Shown here: positions 1 through 9,801 of the stretch, piece after piece
Numbering within the stretch: position 1 is the stretch's first letter
Layout of the letters: each line of letters starts with the position of its first letter
The notes under the pieces: generated by a model
What the model saw: the letters and a program-made list of their open reading frames with translations, nothing else
Databases searched by the model: none
What the model was told of the DNA's origin: nothing
Program-made: the position numbers and the translations under genes
From: Dermanyssus gallinae
Lineage: Eukaryota > Arthropoda > Arachnida > Mesostigmata > Dermanyssidae
Length of the DNA stretch: 64,000 bases
Assembly: GCA_003439945.1 (NCBI GenBank)
Contig: QVRM01001244.1
Coordinates: 248,001-312,000, forward strand
Reading direction: 5' to 3'

Positions 1-1455
1 ACTTCCGATATGGCGACAACTACGTAACGCAGCACCGTCATTTTTGTTTGAAAATCATGGACATTAAAATTGCTATTGCCAGAGAGTTGAATGAGTTGTC
101 GAATCAATTTCTTTCTGTGAATCTTCTACATATAAATTTTAAAAACTTTGCCAATTCCAGTTGCAATTAATGTTTTCCTGTGATTCTATTATATAGGCAC
201 ACGTGTACAAACTCGTATGCGCATTATTAATGTAAATTAACTATTGAGTGCGAAACTCACTGAATATTTAGTATTTTTCCGGAGCCTGCTACTCCACACA
301 CGGATAGTTGCAATTCGATGCGGTCGCTCTGAAACAACTTTCAGGCTGAGACGAGATACTAGCTCTGTTGGGAAAAATGTACAACGCCGCGCAGCATATT
401 ATTGACTATAGGAACGAACCAATTGAGATTCGAATTTCTATTTCTGCTATTTGATCGTATCCAAAAAGTCTTTGAAACGGAATGAGCTGCTCCGTAAACT
501 TGAAGGCATCTAGGATGTGCTTGCTCATCACGAATTGGTACGAAAATTAATTATTATTATTACTATTATTATTATTATTATTATTATTTATTATTATTTA
601 GTTCATACAATTGTGAGGTATGAACGTTTAAATCATGTTGATCCTGCTCTGTTCGCTTTCTGTCAGTTCATGGCGCCTATAATAGAAGCCACGTTTCCTC
701 TACACACGGCCAAAGACATCATCTGTCTCAAAAACATGGCCTCGCGTCGATCGCCCGTGACGTCTTCGATTCGTTTTCCGATGTCTTGCAGGAGTTTGCT
801 ATACCTGTGCTGATGGGGCCGAGTGTCTCTAATGTAATGGGTGCAAAGTGGTAGCTTCTAGATAGTTCTAGATACTCCTCCGTTTTTCAGAATCCGCACG
901 TTCTGCTACCCAATTATTAATTATTAGTGTTGTTCTTGCCTACGTTTTGCGCCTAGAGTTGCAACAAATGTTGTACTCTGTACGAAGTATTTTGCCCACA
1001 TTGAAGTATTAAGTCGTGTATGAATTACTATCGTAAGTATACGTGTTTAATATCAGCTAGACGTCTCAACATGTTCGACCCTGGTGTATTGGACATTTTT
1101 TTCTATAAAAAGATTCGGATTTTATATATAAATAATATGTTTTAATGTAATTATGAAGACACGGCGAGTTTACAGTCGTGACGGGACAAGGTGAACAGAT
1201 AGAAAACCTGTAATTTAAACTTTTGATTGAATCTAATACATTTGTGTGTACGTAACACAACCGAAAAACAAAAAGGTTGAGACACACAAAAAAGAAAACT
1301 ACACTTAAGAGTAGAAATAACTATCAAACAGTTTACCATTATTTAATCTGGGCGGTACGCTGTCGGATTTTTAGCACGCTAGGAGATGTTTTGCGTTTGT
1401 TGAATTTTGCTTAGTTTTAGAGAGATGTAGTTGATATCAAGCGTATTGAAGTGCA
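1..1455. other. non-coding, no gene seen
   Basis: No exon, repeat copy or RNA gene could be recognised here apart from a (TTA)n microsatellite at about 549-599. The short reading frames look random and AT-rich. Confidence 0.6.
549..599. repeat. (TTA)n microsatellite
   Basis: About 17 TTA/ATT units with a few interruptions. The short frame across it, which gives a run of isoleucines, is a by-product of the repeat. Confidence 0.9.
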
Positions 1456-1459
1456 TATA

Positions 1460-1665
1460 AACTTATATGGTTTGGCAACATCAGCAACACCCATATCTAC
1501 AAGGGGTAACGCATCAAAATTGCTTACTCTGTCACACGCCAACTCCAAGCAGTCAAAGCTATAAATCAGAAACACAGGGGCCCTCCTACTGAAACAAAGT
1601 ACCGGCCTCCGTCAGGCAGATCAACAAAGTCTCTGCTCAAATTCAAATGCGATCTCAAAGAACCT
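1460..1665 (+). repeat. dispersed repeat, family G, copy 1
   Basis: Reads in the same sense as the reverse complement of 5990-6220. Shared blocks include 'tttggcaacatcagcaacac', 'acgccaactcca' and 'ctccgtcaggcaga'. This copy contains stops and indels, so it looks like a dead copy of the element whose ORF is still open at 5946-6377. Confidence 0.7.
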
Positions 1666-1825
1666 TATCTTGAAACTTTGGTATCTGGTTAAAAGTTATA
1701 TAAACATAGAACCATGTTGCAATATATTGCAAATAGGTGAAAATGGCATATATAAATTACGTATTGCTATCTCGTAAAAGGGGCACCGAACAAGCTATGT
1801 GCTTATGGTAGCTAGAACATTTTTT

Positions 1826-1985
1826 GGTGAGACGGAAAATGCTTTTACGCACACCCAAAGCGGGTAGTGTGTGACTCTATGACGATGTTGTTGTTGGCGG
1901 CATAATATCCACTGACAAACCTCTAATCTAAATGGCCTCAGGAAGAGGCGAGAAGCTGGAACCATTCTTTAATACTACTTCAACG
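1826..1985 (-). repeat. dispersed repeat, family D, copy 1
   Basis: The reverse complement matches 14700-14860 closely. Both contain 'ggtttttagtgggtattat'-like and 'gcctcttcctgaggccattt' blocks and a 'gtgtgcgtaaaagcattttt' block. This looks like a short interspersed element or a retrotransposon 3' fragment; the type is not known. Confidence 0.7.
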
Positions 1986-2089
1986 CCTAGCTTGAAATTA
2001 ATGTGTGCTTATTTATCTTACAAGAAATAAGAATAAACAAACGGTTGAACAGTTGAACAGAGATGATTCCCCATTCTCTCGGCCCACCC

Positions 2090-3485
2090 TTTGATGCTCT
2101 CTCTCTCTCTCTCTCTCTCCTCGCTCTCTCTCTCGCTCTCAATTAACTGTCTTTCTCTCTCGCACGCTTTGCCCCCCCTCTCCCCGCCTCCTCCGTCTCC
2201 TCCTTTGGAACGTTTCATTTCGCTGTCTGGATTTCGTGGGTATTTTCGAATGATTGCGCGCATATCTCGACCCTCGCCACGAGCCCGTTCTGCTGGCTGT
2301 CTGGCAGTCTGAGTATGCAGTCTAGTAATGGCCCTCACCCTCACCCTCACCCTCAATCGCAGAGCGCAGACCAACCAGTAGTATACCGACAGCTAGGAGG
2401 AGAGTTGGGTCGGTGTGACAGCGGGTCACTCACTACCTATCCACTTTCCTACCTATGTATGTATCTCTCTTTTAGCTACCTCTTATGCTGTTTTCGCTCT
2501 GAGCCGAGTCTTCCCGTGAGTTTGTGTGTAAGTGCGTGGGCGGCGGCATGTCTGCTGCACCATGACCAGAAACGACTACGACGAAAGCCTCGACAGCCCA
2601 CCGAGTCTATCATCGAAGGATTCCTCTGGAAGGATTGATTGAGTGATTGAGTGATTGAGTGATTGATTGATTGATTGATTGTCAACTGACGGCGAATCAG
2701 TCAGTCTGTCAGTCAGTTAGTCGTGCGTTCGGATAGTGGAAAGTCAATCTGGTCTACACACTCTATAGACGTGCGTATAGAGGCGGCTGGCTTCATGACA
2801 TGTCGGTGATGTCGAATGTCGTCGAGTGAGAGAGAGAGAGAGAGAGAGAGAGAAAGATCGAAGTGGTCAGCTCTTCTGGCTCATGATGTGATGCCATGGC
2901 CATCTCTACTAGCTGCTGTCAGAGCGTGTCAAACGAAGCGTGCGTTCACCTCATGCGCATGCTACATACGAGTACAGCGAGTGCTAAGTTGTCGTCGTAG
3001 AGACACAGAGAGAGAGAGAGCGTTCGAGGTGTTCGAGTGAAGTTCGAGGTGTTCGAGTGAAGTTCGAGGTGTTCGAGTGAAGCTCGATGAAGTTCCGTCC
3101 GTCTGGCTGGTAGGTACTGTTGCCACCACTGCTAATGCTGTTTGTGACTGATGATGAGCATGACGGCATTAGTAATAGTAACTATTGGGGGTAGTGGTGA
3201 TGCTAATGGTGGTGCTGGTGGTGGTAGTAATTGGTGGTGGTGGTGGTAGTGGGGTGCGGGAGGACGGGTACGCTCGTGCATGAATCGAGATTCATTACGA
3301 TGCCGATAATCGTATACGACGAGAGAGCTGTGCTGCCACTGCGTCGGTTTCGACTCTGTTGCTCTGCCTTCCGCTGTTCGCGTATGATTTTGGCCGTCAC
3401 CTGCCTGTTTGCTGTCACCGCCAAAGAACATGGAGAAGCTTCTAAGCGGGCTAAGAAGAAGAACAACAACAACATGAGGAGCATG
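2090..3485. other. low-complexity, simple-repeat-rich stretch
   Basis: Contains (CT)n at about 2096-2165, a CCCTCA hexamer run at 2332-2355, (TGAT/TGAG)n at about 2634-2681, (GA)n at 2827-2853 and 3007-3020, a 20-bp tandem repeat at 3022-3083 and GTG/GGT-rich sequence at 3195-3252. The composition and the candidate exon just downstream would fit a promoter or 5' untranslated region, but no promoter motif was identified. Confidence 0.6.
3022..3083. repeat. 20-bp tandem repeat, about 3 copies
   Basis: The unit 'ttcgaggtgttcgagtgaag' is repeated head to tail three times (period 20), with one changed base in the last copy. Confidence 0.9.
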
Positions 3486-3634
3486 ATTAGCTAGCTTTAC
3501 GGAAGTTAAACTAAGTCAGTAGTCGAGTAGAAAACTACTAGAGCCTTGCGGCTTGTGCCTTTCTTCATTGCGGATATCGAACATCGGCGAGCTGCTGTGT
3601 CTGCTGCGGGTGCTCTACATCGTGAGCTCTCGTG

Positions 3635-3966
3635 AGCTGTTCGTCTAGTTTCGGTCGCTTTCGTCACAGAAACGCCGCAGGGACCGTTATCAACGTCACT
3701 GCAACGTCACTGTCGCCAATTGAACACCAGGCACCGGCGATAGCAGAAGTTGGCGCAGAAGAAAACGGACAAGAAAAAGAAGCAGACGAAGAAGAAGAAC
3801 AGCAGAAGACGAATTCGACAAAGACCAACAAGGAAAAAACCAAAGGCGGATTATGGAGCGCCGTGCTGCAGCTTTTGGAGCATGCCGCCCGTCCAGGTGT
3901 CGGCGGCTTGTTGAAGCGATCGTTGATGGCATTCGGGCATCGTGGTGTGACTGCTGTCGCTCATAG
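3635..3966 (+). CDS. candidate orphan exon (uncharacterised)
   Basis: An open frame, GC-richer than its surroundings, runs to a good splice donor (CATAG|GTATGT) at 3966/3967. The translation has an acidic Glu/Lys/Gln-rich middle followed by a Leu/Ala/Gly-rich end ('GGLWSAVLQLLEHAARPG'). No family was recognised. There is no upstream in-frame ATG close by; the only internal in-frame Met lies near the donor (about 3924). No partner exon was found downstream before gene 1, so this may be a 5' exon of a long-intron gene, an untranslated exon, or chance. Low confidence. Confidence 0.22.
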
Positions 3967-4529
3967 GTATGTCACAACAAAACTTACATCGAAACTTTAC
4001 CTACTCTGGTTGATTGACTGACTCTGACTGAATATTTCTCTTTTTATCTTTCTCTCTCTCTCTCTATCTTCCCTTTCTCCATCTATTTCCCTATCTATCT
4101 ATTTGTATAATGTCTATTTGTATATCTATCTATCTATATATCGATATATCTATGTATTGTATATATCTCTCTCCCTGACTGACACTAATTGCGAACTTGT
4201 CACTGAACCGGAACTGCTCATCTACCTACCTGCCTGCCTACGATCAATGGCAATTATGATACTGATGCCGATTAGGATGGTGCTGCTGCTGCTGCTGTTG
4301 CTGGAGATGATGATGCCGTCAAACAATCCCGTTGCCCAGGACGGCTGATTGTGAGGAGTGAGTCACAACATCGAGGCTCAGCGAGACAGGTGGTGGTGGT
4401 GGTCGATCCATGACATCTTCCTGCACATCACCAATCCCATTACGCTACCTTCCTACGTCCTGGATGGACAACGACAACGCAATTGTGGTGTAAGTGTAAC
4501 CACCTTCAAACTAGCCAAGTTTATTTTCA

Positions 4530-4530
4530 G

Positions 4531-4558
<28 letters not shown>
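4530..4558. repeat. (AT)n microsatellite
   Basis: Pure AT dinucleotide run bordering the SINE copy that follows. Confidence 0.9.
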
Positions 4559-4559
<1 letters not shown>

Positions 4560-4561
<2 letters not shown>

Positions 4562-4715
4562 TTGTGCCGTAAGGCTAATGTCTGTATATGTTTTTTTCAT
4601 GTCATGGATTATTTTTAATCCACTCCGGCATTTACCTTGTCTAAATTGGGAGCCATGAATACAAATTTAAAGAGTGGCAGGGCAAAGGCTTTACTACCTA
4701 GCCCTCTTGCTCGGT
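4560..4715 (-). mobile_element. tRNA-derived SINE, family B, internally deleted
   Basis: The reverse complement starts 'accgagcaagagggct' and ends with the same 3' body as the full copy at 50485-50672, including 'aaggcaaatgccggagtgga' with slight changes. About 30 bp covering the B-box region present in the other copy are missing here. The element sits between two (AT) runs. Confidence 0.8.
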
Positions 4716-4738
4716 TTATTATATATATATATAATAGA

Positions 4739-4784
4739 CACTAAGTACAGAGCTATATATATATATATAGCTCTGTACTAAGTG
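4739..4784. repeat. imperfect palindrome with (AT)n centre
   Basis: 'cactaagtacagagct' is followed by an alternating AT core and then 'agctctgtactaagtg'. The 16-nt arms pair with one mismatch, so the segment can form a hairpin. It abuts the SINE, so it may be a tiny MITE-like insertion or just a palindromic microsatellite flank. Confidence 0.75.
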
Positions 4785-5069
4785 TAGTCGACGTTGCTCG
4801 ATTGTAGATGGAAACAATTGAATACGAAAATTCCTGTGACATTGGATTCAATCTATAGAGTAATAATAATAATACGTACACTCCCTCCGTTGGCGGCGGG
4901 AGTGTAAGTATCTCTCTCTCTCTCTCGTTTGCTAATCCGATTTGGTTTGTATTGCTTATAACTGTTAAACAAATACCAAGGTATTGAAATGTTGAAATGT
5001 ATTCCGCGCGCAAAAGAGATAGACAGGTGATGTTGACACCGGCGATTGACAAGTTCCGCTGCGAAGGTG

Positions 5070-5074
<5 letters not shown>

Positions 5075-5144
<70 letters not shown>

Positions 5145-5152
5145 CTACGATC
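5075..5152. repeat. (AT)n microsatellite
   Basis: Long interrupted AT/GTAT dinucleotide run of about 75 bp. Confidence 0.9.
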
Positions 5153-5347
5153 AGCTTAAATTGTGCTGACTCTGATATCATGTTAGTGTCAACATGTGGT
5201 TGCCAATTAGTTAGGCAGTTAGGCAGCATGAGCTGTCTTGTTTATTAGGCGCCGCTGGCCAACTCGACAGCTGGACAACAGAGCATACATAACACACATG
5301 CCCCATATAACCACGATAATTATTGACGGAACAACAACAATGATGCC

Positions 5348-5375
5348 CACTACTACTACTACTACTACTACTACT
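5348..5375. repeat. (ACT)n microsatellite
   Basis: About nine CTA/ACT units. Confidence 0.9.
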
Positions 5376-5945
5376 GGATGCGCACTGGAAGTTAACATTG
5401 ACATCGCTCGTTAGCCGCCGGCATGCTTTGCCTGGACCGATTCGGTCGAGAGTTGCCATCCATGTTGTAAGGCTTGAAACAATTCAAATAATACGTTCGT
5501 CTGGCGTGTAACCAGAGAATCGCACAACAGGGCAGCTTCGGGGGCGTAATTGCCTGCCTAGCCTCCTTTCCGCCCTTGATTTGGTTAATAAGGCGTTCTG
5601 TATTTTATTAAGCGTTCTGTATTTTATTATATTCTATGTTGTTCGGATCCTGACCTATCGGATCATCGCAGCGTCATCTGCATAAACACACACACACACA
5701 CACAGAGGCAGGCATAGAAATATGCACTCGTCAATCACTTACTCACTACTACTACTACGAAATTATTAAATTTGTGTATCCACATTTCTTGTCAGATAAT
5801 TGCACCTGTTCATTTCAAGCTCCACTAAGCACGGCTAGCTTGTTGGGAGTCCCTTTTATTGTTAGATTACAATGTAGAATTTAAGTTTGCCTTTGTCACC
5901 TACTTAGAGTATGTTGCGATATAGTTTGTGTTACTTCGGTCCATT

Positions 5946-6377
5946 TTAGCCAAAGACCATCGAGTTTGGAGATAATGCTCTCCGAGGTCCTCGAGGCCGC
6001 TGAATTTTTGGCAGAGAGTTTGTCTGCCTGACGGAGATCGGTGCTTTGCTCGAGTAGGAGATCCCGATGTTTCTCATTAGTAGCTTTGACTGGTTGGAGT
6101 TGGCGTGTGGCAGAATAAGCAATTTAGATGTGTTACCGCTTCTAGATATGGGTGTTGCTGATGTTGCCAAAGCTGTCGGGTTGGGATGTACTTCAAGGAG
6201 TACACGCCTAATTTCAACTACGAGGGAGTCTTCTATTTCTAGTTTTGGAAACGGCAAAATGCCTATATTTTTGTAGTGCGGTTGCATTGGGTTTTGCATC
6301 AGATACCCAGAGTTGTTCTCAGTGTGCTCTTCTATGGAGTCGGTTGGAAGCGGCCCGATAAGACGCATCTGTGCCAA
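5946..6377 (-). CDS. unrecognised repeated ORF (143 aa), probably transposon-derived
   Basis: A 143-codon frame with no internal stop runs on the minus strand from ATG at 6377 to a stop at 5946. Its C-terminal half has a clear but decayed second copy at 1460-1665, so the sequence belongs to a dispersed element (family G). The protein has no obvious signal peptide or membrane segment and ends in a basic/proline stretch ('KIQRPRGPRRALSP'). The spacing of 'KLLILPHANSNQSKLL' and 'APISVRQTNS' recalls the nucleic-acid-binding ORF1 proteins of some LINEs, but this is only an impression. It may equally be a non-autonomous repeat with a fortuitous frame. Confidence 0.4.
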   Translation of the reverse strand: MAQMRLIGPLPTDSIEEHTENNSGYLMQNPMQPHYKNIGILPFPKLEIEDSLVVEIRRVLLEVHPNPTALATSATPISRSGNTSKLLILPHANSNQSKLLMRNIGISYSSKAPISVRQTNSLPKIQRPRGPRRALSPNSMVFG

Positions 6378-7195
6378 ACCATAAACTTCTTTAGTCTAAG
6401 CCAGGTGACTATGGGCATGGCGACAGACATGACTATCAGGCAGTCTATACAGCAAACACAGACCCACACATCTCTGTGTTGTTTTTTTGCTTGTTTTGTT
6501 TTTGAGGAGGAGGAGGTGCAGGGTTTAAGATACATTTACGTGCGATTGAGTAAAAAAAAAGGCGTAACACGGGTTGCATCTTTATGGTTGATCTGCTGCT
6601 GCTGCACTAAGGCGTCCTCATCCATCAGTCGACTGCATTGTGACTGATGTGACTAATTCCTTGTGACGATTAGTGAGTGGCTTTGTGGTGGCCATTAACG
6701 AACTTGTTTGTCAATATTGGTCACCTCTTACAGCTTGAATAGGTGCGTAGGACTTCTCGAAGCGCCTTTATCTCTCTTTGGACAACGCCGGATTTATGAA
6801 CATAATTAAGAACCATGCTTTACGACGTGTTGCAATGGACGGAACCGAAATTTAATTTTAAACATGGAGACTCCACGATAGTACCACCGAACTATTATCG
6901 AGCTGTTGGGCTATTATCGAACACTGGTTAGACAATCCTAGTAACGTATCCTAGAAACGCGCGAGTAAGCTAAGGGTAGTTATCATTTGTTAGCTCGATA
7001 CGATAATGAGTTGACTGCTGCTGCTGCTGCCGCTGCGGATGGTGGTGGATAGCACCGCAGTTTGTTTTAATTTAGTTCGAACAACTAAACAGTTTTCTCC
7101 TTCTTCAACTTAGGATTAAAATAAACATTTTTTAAAGGAGGTTGTGCTTAACTCGAGACCACTGTTCGTCTCCTACGGGCTTAGAGCTTTCAAAA

Positions 7196-7236
7196 GCATC
7201 GAAGATATGCCTCATCTTGAGGCATATCTTCGATGC
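7196..7236. repeat. perfect 19-bp inverted repeat with 3-nt loop
   Basis: 'gcatcgaagatatgcctca' at 7196-7214, loop 'tct', then its exact reverse complement at 7218-7236. The loop is too tight for a typical miRNA precursor. It lies just upstream of the SINE-like sequence at 7362-7470. Confidence 0.9.
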
Positions 7237-7361
7237 ACCGAGGGTTGGACATGTTGCGACATATAGGCATATTTCCCTGACAGTCCTTGTGGCAACAGCA
7301 TGGCCTCATAGACGCTCAGCCGTATGGCTGTTTACGGATCGATTCTCAAAGAGCATCGCTC

Positions 7362-7470
7362 AAACGAAATTCGATCAACAACGGAGGGATCGAACCGGTG
7401 ACACCCCCTGCAGATGACAACCATAACTAGCGCACTAGCCCACCCTTAGACCAGTAGACCACGCCGTCAC
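7362..7470 (-). mobile_element. tRNA-derived SINE, family C, copy 1
   Basis: Read on the minus strand, it has an A-box-like 'tggtctactgg' and, about 70 nt on, a B-box-like 'ggttcgatccc', as in tRNA-derived Pol III promoters. A related copy in the same orientation lies at 47932-48035 ('attcgatcaacaac', 'gatgacaacca'). Plus-strand sequence at 7235-7362 also resembles 63582-63672 and 45195-45275, so the element body may extend further. Confidence 0.65.
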
Positions 7471-7499
7471 TTACTAACTTTTCTCTACCCTATACAACA

Positions 7500-8389
7500 A
7501 TATTGTTCACAGCATTAGACAGCAAGTAGATGTTTCGTCGTGTCCGGACTGCCATGCTGTAAGGTTGGTTGGCGAGCATCTGTCCGTCCGCCTGTCCGCA
7601 GGTCGTCGACGGAAAGACGCAGGCGGATAACGTAGCGTAGACGGCGAAACCGTTGATCGATTACCATCACGCGCGGGTGCATTGATTAGTAAGTAGTAGG
7701 TAGTAGCAGATAGGTATACACATACCTCTACTTCTGGCCTGCTACTTCTGGCCAAGACGCCTTTCAATCTTTGGTTACGCCTTTCATACGCCCCGCCTAT
7801 CGGGTTAGCCGCATGACGTGTGCCAGCAGGTGCCGGGCGGTGTCGCCGGGCCAGGGTCGAACAAGCATCTATCTAACTCTTCAAGGTCGCTTGCTGGTGA
7901 CGATGTTGCCGGATGCTGCCGATGTTGCATCAGTGAGCAAAGACAAAGAAAAACGGAGTCGCTTCAGAGTTGGCGATTTGCGCTTTTCTCAGCGCTATTC
8001 GCGCTGTTTCAGCATCGTCATAGCCGCAGCAGCAGCAGCAGTCGATGCTCGCGATGTGAGCGGGACGCGATTTCCTGCTCGATAAACGGTTAGCTCAATA
8101 ACCGGCAATCAGTACTGGTTGCTGGACGAACATGCTGACCTATGATCCATATGCTTCTCGATCCTCACGAAGGAGCGCGGAGTGCACGAATGCCTAGGTA
8201 GGTGTACGTACCTATCGTTTACCTGGACATGTCGACGGACCACCACCGTCGGGCCGGCTAACCCACCCCACCGATTCTGGCCGTCTCCATTTGCGATTCC
8301 ACATGCGGTGTGGCCCGATACACAGATCACACACTAGAATGTCGCTCGCAGTGTTCAAAGCAAACGATTGCGCAAAAGCTTTTGCAAAT

Positions 8390-8430
<41 letters not shown>

Positions 8431-9340
8431 GGGATTTACTGCTGGCGTGATTGCGCGTTGTTATTGAGATCATGCGGTTTTTCGCTGAACTAATATGTCG
8501 TTATCGTTTTCACGGTAACCTCGTAATTTGGTTTAAAAAAAATAGATAATAAAATGACAACTGCCACGTCATTATCAGCACATGTTTGCATGATGTTGTT
8601 ACACACAGAGATGGGAGCCATATTGTTATTAGCCATATTGGCTTCACATGGAGAATATTTACCTCTTATTGACGGGTTCATATCGTTATTAAACACCCAA
8701 TCCTTGTATTATTATTATTATTATTATTATACGTGCGAGGTTTGAACGTGTCACCTCGATTTCAGCAAGTGCTGCTCTATCTACTCGTGGCTCATAGAAG
8801 CGGCATTATTGCCTCTACACACCGCGAGCGACAGAAGTTGTCTCAGGTAGCCTCTTTCGCGCTGGCTCTCCGTCGTTGCTGCTATTATTAAAGTTATAAT
8901 TAAGACGATGGCAAGCGCCGCTATCACCACGACCGTAATGATGATGATGATGATGGTGATAATGATGCTGCTGATGATGGGTGATGATGGATGAGTGATA
9001 GTAGATCACTGTGATGATGATGAATAATAGTTCAGTGAGAAAATGATCAATGACTGAGATGGACGGCGGCTGGCTGCGTGACGATGTCATTCATGAGCAC
9101 ACAGCTGGATGGTTGGTTCCGTTGATGGATAGGCAGAGATCGCTCGATGGTGGATCCATTGATGTGAAGAACATTCCTCGATCGCTTGATGGCTCCGTTG
9201 ATGGTGTCCTTTGATCATTGCTTAGCGTGTGTGCGTTGGACTGGATAACGGTAATGCGGTTAGTTTCGACCGAGTTTTCGGTAGGCGACGTTCTCGTGGT
9301 CGCCGTTGTAGTCGTTCAGCTTTGATGCTGCACTCGCGGG
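7500..9340. other. non-coding, GC-rich and low-complexity in part
   Basis: No recognisable exon. Contains (CT)n/(AT)n at 8391-8430, (TTA)n at 8707-8730 and (ATG)n at about 8936-8957, with several overlapping frames that look like composition artefacts. Confidence 0.5.
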
Positions 9341-9369
9341 CCGCGTAACATCGAACCAGGCATTGAGGC

Positions 9370-9800
9370 GTGTTGTACGGCCACGCCGACAGACGACTCA
9401 GCTCTTGTGAACGACATGAGACTTTAGACGCCTCGACGAAGACGGATATGCTCTGTTATGAGGCTACCCTGACGCTATCTGCGCATTGGGAAACCCACCC
9501 GCCCTTCTCCGATCCCGTGGGACGTCGACGACGACGACGACGACGACGATGTCCGATAGCCGGAGGATCGGATAACTGGATCGATCGAGAACCCGAATCG
9601 GCCCAGCCCATGCAATTCTTTGAAGTGGCCTTCAAGGAGCCGAAAGTAACAGCGTTCTGCGGGACGGCACGACATGAGCAGCTGCCACGATCGGGATACG
9701 CTGATTTGTCATTAGTCTGCGGTCGGCAGAGCCACCGCCGCCGATACGTAAACAAATCGCTCGCTGAGACATCAGACGGGCCGACCTTACCAGTGCAGTA
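9370..9800 (+). CDS. candidate orphan exon with poly-Arg tract
   Basis: A GC-rich open frame of about 140 codons runs into a possible donor (CAGTA|GTATGT at 9800/9801) before its nominal stop. It includes a (CGA)n-encoded arginine run at about 9523-9550 and a stretch 'EPKVTAFCGTARHEQL' that vaguely recalls the start of the growth-factor-like domain of APP-family proteins. The expected tryptophan and further cysteines are not visible, and no matching next exon was found within 4 kb. Could be a 5' exon of an unrelated gene, an untranslated exon, or chance. Confidence 0.25.
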
Positions 9801-9801
9801 G

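Noticed and set aside
2332..2355. telomere-like CCCTCA hexamer array
   Set aside because: Only about four units, not the arthropod TTAGG type, and embedded among other simple repeats.
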